Positions 52,089 through 59,639 of a stretch of 64,000 nt of DNA are shown here, piece after piece. How positions within the stretch are numbered: the first letter of the stretch is position 1; the number at the start of each line of letters is the position of its first letter. A model generated the notes under the pieces. That model saw only the letters and a program-made list of their open reading frames with translations. It was not told where the DNA came from and ran no database searches. The position numbers and the translations under genes are program-made. The stretch is from Candidatus Symbiothrix dinenymphae (GTDB taxonomy: Bacteria > Bacteroidota > Bacteroidia > Bacteroidales > Azobacteroidaceae): NCBI GenBank assembly GCA_001417715.1, contig BBRT01000280.1:20754-84753 (forward strand), written 5' to 3'.

Positions 52089-52368
52089 GGCTAAATCTTT
52101 TTTTTTAGGTGCTATTATTTCGCAAACGGTGCTTTGTCCCGCAGGGACAAATATACATAGCCTTTTATCCCGTAGGGATTATAGCTCGGTAGAAAAGCCA
52201 ATCCTAACCTCCACCCTGCATCCCGTAGGGATGCAACCGTTTGCGGATGATGTTGCATCCCTACGGGATGCAGGAATTGGGGGAGGCATTCCATTTCTAC
52301 CGAGCTATAATCCCTACGGGATAAAACACCGTTTGCGAAATAATAGCACCTGAAAAAAAGATTTAGCC
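52089..52368. mobile_element. MITE-like element, short copy (280 bp)
   Basis: The ends GGCTAAATC (52089-52097) and GATTTAGCC (52360-52368) are exact complements. The terminal repeats continue through GGTGCTATTATTTCGCAAACG. The interior is an abbreviated form of the long copy at 40566-41128, with the ATCCCGTAGGGAT and CGGTAGAAAA palindromes and a central GATGCAACC/GGTTGCATC-type stem. There is no coding sequence. Confidence 0.8.
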
Positions 52369-52660
52369 TGATTTTAAGATGATTTTAATGATTTGTATGA
52401 TTAAAAACAATCATAGAAATCATCTGAAATCATACGAAAATCACAGTTCAGACGATTAACAATCATAAAAATCATAAAAATCATCTTAAAATCAAAGTTC
52501 AGACAACAGAAATCACACGAAAATCCCGGTTCAGACAAAATTGCAGTAGAGACGTGGCGCGCCACGTCTCTACTCAGAAAAGATTGGCAGGATTGTTCAA
52601 CAATCCTGCCAATCCTTTAATCCTGAAAATCCTGATTCAGACAAAAAAAGTTCATCCCCC
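52369..52660. repeat. Intergenic repeats: dispersed CACAGTTCAGAC units and hairpins
   Basis: Units such as AATCATACGAAAATCACAGT and TTCAGAC recur at about 52446, 52498, 52530 and 52632. A 30-base perfect palindrome (AGTAGAGACGTGGCG and complement) is at 52545-52574. A hairpin of GATTGGCAGGATTGTT with its complement is at 52582-52614, probably the terminator of the minus-strand antiporter or of stray plus-strand transcripts. No gene is seen. Confidence 0.65.
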
Positions 52661-54928
52661 CTACTCTTTCTTAATAGCATGCAAGCGTTTGATTTTTTCT
52701 TTTTCGCCTACCAACCAGAGGATGTCGCCGGCTTCAAACACCAAATCCAAGTCCGGTTCTGTGATTGACCAGCCTGCGCGCTCTACGCCCACCAGCATGC
52801 AATCGTATTCGTCTTGCAAATGTGCTGTCAGTGCCGTTTGTCCAACCAAATCGGCACCTTCTTCTAATTCCACCTGCCGAATTTGCACGGCTGGGAATTG
52901 TTCGGCTTGATAGTCGGCGTATTTTTCGCGCTTTTCCTCGATGCGTTGCTGAAATTGTTCCATTTGCTTGTCGGTGCCCAGCACTACGAGGTGGTCGTTG
53001 GGGAAAATGCGCTCATCGCCGTTTGGGATGTTGATGCGGATGCCGTTGCGCATGATTGTAACTACGTGTACACCAAACGATTGGCGAAACTGCAACTGCT
53101 TCAGACTTTGCCCTACGATGGAAAATTGCGGCTGTATTAGAAAGTCGGACAGGTGTAAATCGCGCCGTATCACATGTTTCACAAATCCCTTTGGGATAAG
53201 GGCTTGCGCCTCTTCAAGATGTTCTTTTTCGTTGAAATTTTTATGGAAACGCTCATGCAGCCGCTCACTGGTTTTGTGCAACCGCCGCGAAGTCGCAAAG
53301 AAAATAATCAGCAGCGACCCCACCGCAATCGCCAATATCAACCCCACGGCAAACAGCTGATTCAAAATGTACACAATCAAGCCCACACACATCACCGTGC
53401 GCACCACAATGGTGAAAATGAGCGGTGCACGATTGACTTTATTGTGCTGCCAAAGTTGCAAAAACTCCTTAGAATGGTCTTTGTTGGTGATAATCACGCG
53501 CAAAAAGGGCGAAATGGCGAGTATCGTTACGACAGCACCTGCGATATTGGCGTGCAATTCCGGTAAGTAGTTGTGCAGCAGCGGGAAACCGAACGTAAAC
53601 GCAAAATAGACAATCACGATACATATAAAGAAGTACATCACCACGGAGGTTATCATATTGCGCAGGAAGCGTTTCCAGAGGCTTTCTTCGTTCAAAATGG
53701 GTGCGCTGCTGGCTCCTGTCGAATTTCGATTCAGATAGTTCAACCATTTCGCGGGCAACCTGTGCTCTAAGACTCCATAAGCCTTTGGCGATGCTTTTAT
53801 GATATAAGGCGTGGCAAAAATCGTGATGACGGATGCCCCCACAATCGTCTGATACAGAGAACTTTCTATCACTCCCAAACTCAATCCGAGATTGGCGATA
53901 ATAAAGGAAAATTCGCCGATTTGCGTCAACGAAAAACCGGACGAAACAGCTGTTCTCAAATCTTGCCCCGACAGCAACACGCCCCCGGTTGCAAAAAATA
54001 TTTGACCAATAATCACGACCGCACTAACCACCAGAATCGGCATAATATTAGCCCAAAGTTCGGGCAGCGACACCATCATGCCCACCGACACAAAAAATAT
54101 CGCCCCAAAAAAGTTTTTAATCGGAAAAATAAGTTTCTCAATCCGTTCGCCGACAAGCGTTTCCGCCAAAATGGAACCCATGATAAACGCCCCCAATGCA
54201 TCCGAAAAACCCGCTTGTGTGGACAAATAAACCATGCCCAAACACATCCCCAACGATACAATCAATAGCGTTTCGTCGTTGAGAAACCGTTTCATTTTGC
54301 GTAAAAAAGTCGGAAGCAAATAGGTCCCGAGTAAAAACCAGAACAGCAGGAAAGCCACCAATTTGAACAGACTAAACAGCAAGTCCTGCCCCACTTCAGC
54401 GTTCTTACTCACAGCCACCGTAGAGAGCAAAACCATCAACAACACCGCCACCAAATCCTCTATAATCAAGATGCCCATGACAATGGACGCAAAACTTTTC
54501 TTCGTCAAGTTCAATTCCTCAAACACCTTGATGATAATCATGGTGGAAGACATACAAATCATCGCGCCAAAAAACACGCTCGTCATGCTATCCCAACCGA
54601 AGCACTGCCCCACAATATAGCCCAAGGCAATTCTCGAACTCGCAATAAAAATCGTAGAAACGAAAGCGGTAGGACCCACCAGCATCAGTTTTTTAAAACT
54701 AAATTCAAGTCCCAGCCCAAACAAAAGAAAAATAACCCCAATGTCTGCCCAAATCTCAATGTCGTGATACTGAGGCATGTCTTTCTTTACAAAAAACGAC
54801 ATCACGATACCGGCAACAATATAAGCCAATACAATAGGCTGCTTGAGCCATTTAAACAGCAGCGAAAAACAGCCCGCCAGCACCAATATAAGCGCCAAAT
54901 CAATGATTAGTGGTGATAAATGTTCCAT
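52661..54928 (-). CDS. CPA2-family monovalent cation:proton antiporter with TrkA-C domain
   Basis: A 755-residue transporter. About 12 membrane spans form the Na/H exchanger fold (LIIDLALILVLAGCFSLLFKWL; VFFGAMICMSSTMIIIKVFEEL; GFSDALGAFIMGSILAETLVG; GEFSFIIANLGLSL). Further spans occur at about 450-560. A cytoplasmic tail with two TrkA-C-like regions follows (FGVHVVTIMRNGIRINIPNGDERI and AGDILWLVGEKEKI). It resembles KefB/RosB-type K+ or Na+ efflux systems. ATG 54928 is chosen because the minus-strand -7 box TATCTTTG at 54958-54951 lies inside a longer possible start at 55021. Confidence 0.92.
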   Translation of the reverse strand: MEHLSPLIIDLALILVLAGCFSLLFKWLKQPIVLAYIVAGIVMSFFVKKDMPQYHDIEIWADIGVIFLLFGLGLEFSFKKLMLVGPTAFVSTIFIASSRIALGYIVGQCFGWDSMTSVFFGAMICMSSTMIIIKVFEELNLTKKSFASIVMGILIIEDLVAVLLMVLLSTVAVSKNAEVGQDLLFSLFKLVAFLLFWFLLGTYLLPTFLRKMKRFLNDETLLIVSLGMCLGMVYLSTQAGFSDALGAFIMGSILAETLVGERIEKLIFPIKNFFGAIFFVSVGMMVSLPELWANIMPILVVSAVVIIGQIFFATGGVLLSGQDLRTAVSSGFSLTQIGEFSFIIANLGLSLGVIESSLYQTIVGASVITIFATPYIIKASPKAYGVLEHRLPAKWLNYLNRNSTGASSAPILNEESLWKRFLRNMITSVVMYFFICIVIVYFAFTFGFPLLHNYLPELHANIAGAVVTILAISPFLRVIITNKDHSKEFLQLWQHNKVNRAPLIFTIVVRTVMCVGLIVYILNQLFAVGLILAIAVGSLLIIFFATSRRLHKTSERLHERFHKNFNEKEHLEEAQALIPKGFVKHVIRRDLHLSDFLIQPQFSIVGQSLKQLQFRQSFGVHVVTIMRNGIRINIPNGDERIFPNDHLVVLGTDKQMEQFQQRIEEKREKYADYQAEQFPAVQIRQVELEEGADLVGQTALTAHLQDEYDCMLVGVERAGWSITEPDLDLVFEAGDILWLVGEKEKIKRLHAIKKE

Positions 54929-54950
54929 AATTTTGTTTTTTTTTCGCGTG

Positions 54951-55018
54951 CAAAGATACAAAAAATTGTCTGAATCAGGATTTTCGTTTGGAAATCTCGG
55001 AATTTTCATGTAATTTTG
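54951..55018. promoter_or_regulatory. Divergent promoters of the antiporter and corA
   Basis: The antiporter -7 box lies on the minus strand at 54958-54951 (TATCTTTG), and the corA -7 box on the plus strand at 55011-55018 (TAATTTTG). A GTCTGAATC repeat (dispersed family) lies between them. Confidence 0.6.
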
Positions 55019-55061
55019 CACCGATTTTCAGAGGGGTGTATCCTTTTAATCTCGTTAAGTT

Positions 55062-56000
55062 ATGTCGGAATTCAAACTTTTTTATCAGAAAGACGGTGCC
55101 ATCAAGGTGAGCCGTAGTTTGGAGTTTCTCAAAAAAACGCCTACGAGTCAGTTCCTGTGGATTGACCTCAACGATGTGGATGAGGAAGTGGAGTCGCAAT
55201 TGGAAGAATTTCTCAAGATTTACATTCAGGAAGAGGAGGAAATGATTGAGATAGAAACCTCTTCGCGCTTTGTGGAAACCCGTGATACTCTGGTGGTTAA
55301 CATGAACTTCCTGAGCGATGACTACGCCAAAAATCCGGTGTCGTTCATTATCAAAAATAATATCCTGATTTCGGTGCGCAACGGCGAATTGGCATCGTTC
55401 ACGGAGACGGTGAAGCGTATGTTTGCCAACCCCGAAAATTATCAGGCAGGTTGGAACGTGTTTCTGACCCTGATGGACACGCGCATCGAGTTTGACGCCG
55501 ATATGATTGAGGCTAACACGCAGGAAATCACACAGTTGAGTAACACCATTCAGGAAGCCGACGAAGACGCACTGATGAAAATCAAAAACTTGCAGGAAAA
55601 AACGATGATGTTTCGCGAAAATATCATCGACAAGCAGCGCGCCGCATCCAACATGCTGCGTAGCAACCTCTTCCCGAAAGACCTGCACGACAATCTCACC
55701 ATCCTGATTAAGGACATCAACTCCCTCTTGGAGCACATCCGATTCAGTTTTGACCGTCTGGACTATCTGCAAGATACATTCCTCGGCTTCGTAAACATCG
55801 AACAGAACAAAATCATCAAGATATTCACCATCGTGTCGGTGCTTTTCATGCCGCCCACGCTCATCGCGAGTATCTACGGGATGAACTTTGTGGGCATGCC
55901 CGAACTGGATACTCCATGGGGCTATCCCGCCTCCATTGGTGCCATGGTCATCTCCTCTCTCGGCATCCTGCTCTGGTTCAGAAAAAAGAAATTTCTCTGA
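55062..56000 (+). CDS. corA: CorA-family magnesium/divalent-cation channel
   Basis: A 312-residue CorA. The cytoplasmic funnel domain is followed by a long stalk helix with acidic residues. Two C-terminal spans follow, the first ending in the selectivity motif YGMNF near residue 280, and the second (ASIGAMVISSLGILLWF) ends at a basic tail (RKKKFL). It forms a pentameric Mg2+ channel. The promoter is at 55011-55018. The next gene begins 3 bases after its stop, so the two are one operon. Confidence 0.93.
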   Translation: MSEFKLFYQKDGAIKVSRSLEFLKKTPTSQFLWIDLNDVDEEVESQLEEFLKIYIQEEEEMIEIETSSRFVETRDTLVVNMNFLSDDYAKNPVSFIIKNNILISVRNGELASFTETVKRMFANPENYQAGWNVFLTLMDTRIEFDADMIEANTQEITQLSNTIQEADEDALMKIKNLQEKTMMFRENIIDKQRAASNMLRSNLFPKDLHDNLTILIKDINSLLEHIRFSFDRLDYLQDTFLGFVNIEQNKIIKIFTIVSVLFMPPTLIASIYGMNFVGMPELDTPWGYPASIGAMVISSLGILLWFRKKKFL

Positions 56001-56003
56001 GTT

Positions 56004-56975
56004 ATGTACGAACTGATTGATTCCGGCGATTACGAAAAACTTGAACGCTTTGGGCAGTACGTCCTCCGCCGCCCCGAGCCGCAAGCTGTCTGGCGCAAAG
56101 CATTCTCTGATAGCGAATGGGTGGCACAAACCCATGCCTGGTTTCGCAAAGCCCCCCGCAGGAGTGAATTGCATTTGTCCTCCAACGCCGAAGGCAACGA
56201 AAAAGGCGAATGGATTTTGACGGCGGGAATGCCCCAACAGTGGTTTGTGGACTATACATACACCGATTTAAAGTTGCGCTTCCGCCTCGGATTAACCTCT
56301 TTCAAGCACGTAGGCATTTTCCCCGAACAAGCAGAAAATTGGAACTACATTTACGACACTGTGCGGGAGATTGCGGGCACCGCCATTGCGCGCACCGGCG
56401 CGCACACCGTCATTGCGGGCTCGACCCGCAACCCCCTGCCAATAGAAGCACCTCGCGTCCTAAACCTCTTCGCCTACACCGGCGGAGCATCGCTGGCTGC
56501 AAAATCAGCCGGTGCCGATGTAACACATGTCGATTCCGTCAAACAGGTGCTCAACTGGTCGCACGAAAATATGGAGGCTTCGGGGCTTGACAACATCCGT
56601 TGGGTGTGCGAAGATGCCCTGAAATTCGTCCTCCGCGAAGCCAAACGCGGCAAAAAATACCACGGCATTCTCCTCGACCCTCCCGCCTACGGGCGCGGTC
56701 CCGACGGCGAACGCTGGATTCTCGAAGACGACATCGCCGCCCTGATGCTCGCGTGCAGCCAAATAATCGAACCCGACAACGCATTCATCGTCCTCAACCT
56801 CTATTCAATGGGCTTTTCTGCGCTCGTGGCCGACAATTTGGTGCGCGACTACTTCCCCCGCCTCACCCAACGCGAATCCGGCGAACTGTTTTTGCCCGAC
56901 CAAGCCAACCGAAAATTGCCACTAAGCGTTTTTTGCAGAGCAAAAACAGGAACCTCATGTTCACCTCAGGGTTAA
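56004..56975 (+). CDS. Class I SAM-dependent methyltransferase (rRNA-type, RlmI-like)
   Basis: A 323-residue methyltransferase. Motif I is RVLNLFAYTGGASLAA, and the acidic residue lies in VTHVDSVK. GILLDPPAYGRG carries the DPPxYG catalytic motif of base methyltransferases. The C-terminus is FIVLNLYSMGFSALVADN. It lacks an N-terminal PUA domain. Unusual is the in-frame insert HTVIAGSTRNPLPIEAPR just before motif I, made by a palindromic element (56413-56431). The insert lies in a linker before the fold, so activity may be kept. It forms an operon with corA. Confidence 0.85.
   Translation: MYELIDSGDYEKLERFGQYVLRRPEPQAVWRKAFSDSEWVAQTHAWFRKAPRRSELHLSSNAEGNEKGEWILTAGMPQQWFVDYTYTDLKLRFRLGLTSFKHVGIFPEQAENWNYIYDTVREIAGTAIARTGAHTVIAGSTRNPLPIEAPRVLNLFAYTGGASLAAKSAGADVTHVDSVKQVLNWSHENMEASGLDNIRWVCEDALKFVLREAKRGKKYHGILLDPPAYGRGPDGERWILEDDIAALMLACSQIIEPDNAFIVLNLYSMGFSALVADNLVRDYFPRLTQRESGELFLPDQANRKLPLSVFCRAKTGTSCSPQG
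56413..56431. repeat. Palindromic element copy inside the methyltransferase gene
   Basis: TTGCGGG and CCCGCAA arms surround CTCGA, preceded by GTCA. It matches the 44688 copy in its left arm. It is read in frame as VIAGSTRNP. Confidence 0.75.
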
Positions 56976-57015
56976 CGCATTAAAATTTGGGTATTGCTAA
57001 TTAAATACATATTTG

Positions 57016-57023
57016 TACCTTTG
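57016..57023 (+). promoter_or_regulatory. Promoter in the intergenic region before RNA candidate A
   Basis: The -7 box TACCTTTG (57016-57023) is followed by GCACCCG. A transcript from about 57030 would run through a small hairpin (AATGTGC/GCACATT near 57080) into the structured element at 57135. No coding sequence lies between 56976 and 57337. Confidence 0.55.
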
Positions 57024-57134
57024 CACCCGAAATTTTTAGTAAAAAAAATGACAATGATGACATAGATAAACATATAATGTGCGATTGAGCACATTCGGAA
57101 CGACATATTGGAATGACGTTTAGTTTATTCTTTG

Positions 57135-57285
57135 GTGCCTAAAATTTCCACAATTTCAAGCACACCAATGGGAATAAGTCTATAACGTTCGCGCGTGGTG
57201 CGTGGACATGGCTTATTTGTTGGTGTGGGTCGTGGAAAACCTTAGGCACAGATGGAGTTAATTTTTGTCTGCGCTTTTTTTGTGT
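57135..57285 (+). ncRNA. Structured RNA candidate, copy A, with terminator
   Basis: Nested helices: GTGCCTAA (57135-57142) with TTAGGCAC (57242-57249), TTTCCAC (57145-57151) with GTGGAAA (57232-57238), CACACCAA (57161-57168) with TTGGTGTG (57220-57227), and AATAAG (57173-57178) with CTTATT (57212-57217). Unpaired parts include AATTTCAAG and the apical CGTTCGCGCGT segment. A terminator-like GCACAGA/TCTGCGC stem with U7 ends at about 57285. Copy B at 39857-40012 shares the unpaired parts and the plan of helices. The long rod with a bubble could be 6S-like, but that is only inferred. Confidence 0.7.
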
Positions 57286-57337
57286 ACAAAAAATTGTGTA
57301 AAAAAATGAGGTTTAGAAACGTAATATACAGATTTAT

Positions 57338-58078
57338 ATGTTTAAGACATTCGCGAATTTTGGAAAATATGTGCTTTTGATGCAGCGGGTTTTTGCCGTG
57401 CCGCAGCGGTGGAGAGTGTTTTTCAAGCAAGTTGTTCAGGAAACTTACAAACTCGGCGTTGATTCGCTCGGGATTGCGATTATCATTTCCGTTTTTATTG
57501 GGGCGGTCATCACGATGCAGGTGTCCATCAATATCATGTCGCCGCTAATTCCCCGATTTACAGTGGGTTTCATCACGTGTCAAACGATTTTGCTGGAGTT
57601 TTCGTCCTCTATTTTGTGCCTGATTTTGGCGGGAAAAGTAGGGGCGAATATTGCTTCGGAAATTGGTATGATGCGTGTGACGGAACAGATTGATGCTCTG
57701 GAAATTATGGGCATCAACTCGGCTAACTACCTGATACTGCCAAAGATAGTTGCTTTTGTCCTTTTTGTACCTGTACTAGTCATTTTCAGTATGTTTTTTG
57801 GGGTGCTCGGCGGCTATTGCATTTGCTGGTTCACCGACATCGTGTCGGTACCGACTTACGAATACGGGATTCGATACAGTTTTATCCCCAATTTTGTGTT
57901 CTATTCGCTTTTGAAAGCCATGGTTTTTGCCTTCATCATCGCTTCGTCCGCCGCCTATTTTGGTTATTATGTCAAAGGGAGTGCCCGAAATGTGGGCGAA
58001 GCGAGTATGAATGCGGTCGTCAACAGCAATGTGCTGATTTTGGCTTCCGATGTATTAATTACTTTATTATATATTTAA
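57338..58078 (+). CDS. mlaE: MlaE-type ABC transporter permease
   Basis: A 246-residue permease of the MlaE/YrbE family for retrograde phospholipid transport between outer and inner membrane. Family features include the basic N-terminus, FFKQVVQETYKLGVDSLGIAIIISVFIGAVITMQ, the loop LAGKVGANIASEIGMMRVTEQIDALEIMGINSANYL, and five membrane helices. It normally works with an ATPase (MlaF) and an MCE-domain protein (MlaD). Neither is adjacent; the next gene is unrelated. Partners are either elsewhere or lost. Confidence 0.92.
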   Translation: MFKTFANFGKYVLLMQRVFAVPQRWRVFFKQVVQETYKLGVDSLGIAIIISVFIGAVITMQVSINIMSPLIPRFTVGFITCQTILLEFSSSILCLILAGKVGANIASEIGMMRVTEQIDALEIMGINSANYLILPKIVAFVLFVPVLVIFSMFFGVLGGYCICWFTDIVSVPTYEYGIRYSFIPNFVFYSLLKAMVFAFIIASSAAYFGYYVKGSARNVGEASMNAVVNSNVLILASDVLITLLYI

Positions 58079-58768
58079 ATGATTGAAACAAAGCACATTG
58101 GCACAGTTTTATTATGTATCCCGCACTTGCTTTTTGCGCAGGGAAATCTTGCGGTTGAAGCCGAGGCGGAAGTCGGCAACAGCGTTACAACATCCTCTCT
58201 AATGGGTGGAAGCCTTGAATTGGAGTGGAATGCCGCCGCCGGATTTGTGCTGCAAGGGGGCGCAAAATGGACGAGCGAAGCAAAACAAACATTTTATGTT
58301 GCCAACACCAACACGTTTTTGCTCGGAAAACTACCCTTGCAGCTGCATGAAAAGTTCCTTTACAACCGCTATGAGGCTTGGGATATACAAGATTTGAACT
58401 TTTTTACGGGATTGACACTATTGAGAGGTCGTTTTGACGGCACGCTTGGGCTGACAACGCGGATTATCGCAATGATTGATTCTTACGATGAAACGATTGT
58501 GGAGCCGTTCAACCTGCAATACGACTTGGGGCTAAGCCTCTTTCCGCAGCCTGAAACGTGGAATATCCGCCTTGGGGCAAGCAATTACGATGATTTTCTC
58601 TTTGAACGTACCGAAAGCGTGATTTTTTCATTGGGCGGCAACTACCGACTGTCCGAACAGTGGCGGTTTCAGGGCAGTGCCAACCTGCGACCGGCGGGAA
58701 ATTTCGGTTTGAGTGCAGATTATTATTCATTTTACATAAACATAGGAGTCAGATGGTTAATTCATTGA
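58079..58768 (+). CDS. Probable outer-membrane beta-barrel protein, 229 aa
   Basis: A 229-residue protein with a signal peptide (IGTVLLCIPHLLFAQ) and a regular run of amphipathic strands with aromatic belts (SLELEWNAAAGFVLQGGAKW; YRLSEQWRFQGSANLRP; YYSFYINIGVRWLIH), ending in an aromatic-rich strand. A barrel of eight to twelve strands is inferred. It starts at the ATG directly after the mlaE stop, so it is in the same operon, and overlaps the next gene by 16 bases. It could be a partner for the lipid transporter, by location only. Confidence 0.65.
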   Translation: MIETKHIGTVLLCIPHLLFAQGNLAVEAEAEVGNSVTTSSLMGGSLELEWNAAAGFVLQGGAKWTSEAKQTFYVANTNTFLLGKLPLQLHEKFLYNRYEAWDIQDLNFFTGLTLLRGRFDGTLGLTTRIIAMIDSYDETIVEPFNLQYDLGLSLFPQPETWNIRLGASNYDDFLFERTESVIFSLGGNYRLSEQWRFQGSANLRPAGNFGLSADYYSFYINIGVRWLIH

Positions 58769-59607
58769 AACACAGTTTTTTATTTGTCCTGTGCGCAGGT
58801 TTTTCCTCGTGCAACGAAGCAGATATTTGGGGCTTTTTCACCACTTCAAGCGAGGGAGTAGAGGCGCGAGCGGCGCAATCATTGAGTTGGAACGAGGCGA
58901 ACGGTTACGATACTATTCGCATCAATCAAGCGCAATACCGCATATATATTGCGGGCGATTCGCATATTGGAACAAGCCATAATGCCGGGCGACTGTTTTC
59001 GGATGCCACCGCAGACAGTTTGTGCGCCGCCACAATCTTTGTGGGCGATATAACCAACACGGGGCATGTGCCTGATTTCACCGCCACAGTCGGTTTGTTT
59101 AGCATCCAACCGAAGCCCACAAAAGCCGTAATCGGCAACCACGACTTGTATTTCGATGGCTGGGAGTATTTCAAGCAGCATTTTCACACGTCCGTTTACT
59201 ACTTTATAGTCGAAACGCCCGTCGGCAGCGATTTGCACATTTGCCTCGATTCGAGCAGCGGCACGCTTGGCGTAACACAAACCCGCTGGCTGGAACACAC
59301 GCTGACCACGTTGCGAAAAAAGCACCGCTTCTGCTTCGTTTATTCGCACACCAATATGTTTCGCACCGACTGGTCGCAGTCGCCAAGCGGTAATATGCCA
59401 CTCGAAGAAACGTATCATCTGATGAGCCTGTTCTCAAAACACGCTGTGAATATGGTCTTTATGGGGCACGACCACGCATCCGCCAAAAACAGTTTTAACA
59501 ATGTGCAATACATTACGCTGGACGCCATATCCGACAAGTGGGGTTCGCCCTCGTATGGTCTGCTGTCGTGTGGCGAGGTATTTGCGTTTCAATTCATTTA
59601 TTTGTAA
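58753..59607 (+). CDS. Metallophosphoesterase lipoprotein
   Basis: A 284-residue calcineurin-like phosphoesterase. The lipoprotein signal is SFLFVLCAGFSSC (Cys20). Metal-binding motifs in order: GDSHIG, GDITNTG, GNHDLYFDGW, FVYSHTN, and MGHDHAS. These ligate two metal ions for phosphoester hydrolysis at the periplasmic or outer-membrane face. ATG 58753 is chosen because it yields the signal peptide. It overlaps the barrel gene by 16 bases, so it is translationally coupled. The substrate is unknown. Confidence 0.85.
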   Translation: MVNSLKHSFLFVLCAGFSSCNEADIWGFFTTSSEGVEARAAQSLSWNEANGYDTIRINQAQYRIYIAGDSHIGTSHNAGRLFSDATADSLCAATIFVGDITNTGHVPDFTATVGLFSIQPKPTKAVIGNHDLYFDGWEYFKQHFHTSVYYFIVETPVGSDLHICLDSSSGTLGVTQTRWLEHTLTTLRKKHRFCFVYSHTNMFRTDWSQSPSGNMPLEETYHLMSLFSKHAVNMVFMGHDHASAKNSFNNVQYITLDAISDKWGSPSYGLLSCGEVFAFQFIYL

Positions 59608-59639
59608 CAAGTTATGAAATTATTATACAAAGAAAAATC

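Noticed and set aside
54975..56237. 420-codon minus-strand open frame opposite corA
   Set aside because: It spans the corA promoter and two plus-strand genes; no recognisable protein features.
57135..57249. Structured element read as an integron attC site
   Set aside because: No GTTRRRY/RYYYAAC core pairs at the ends, no integron integrase and no gene cassettes; a U-tract and nearby promoter fit RNA better.
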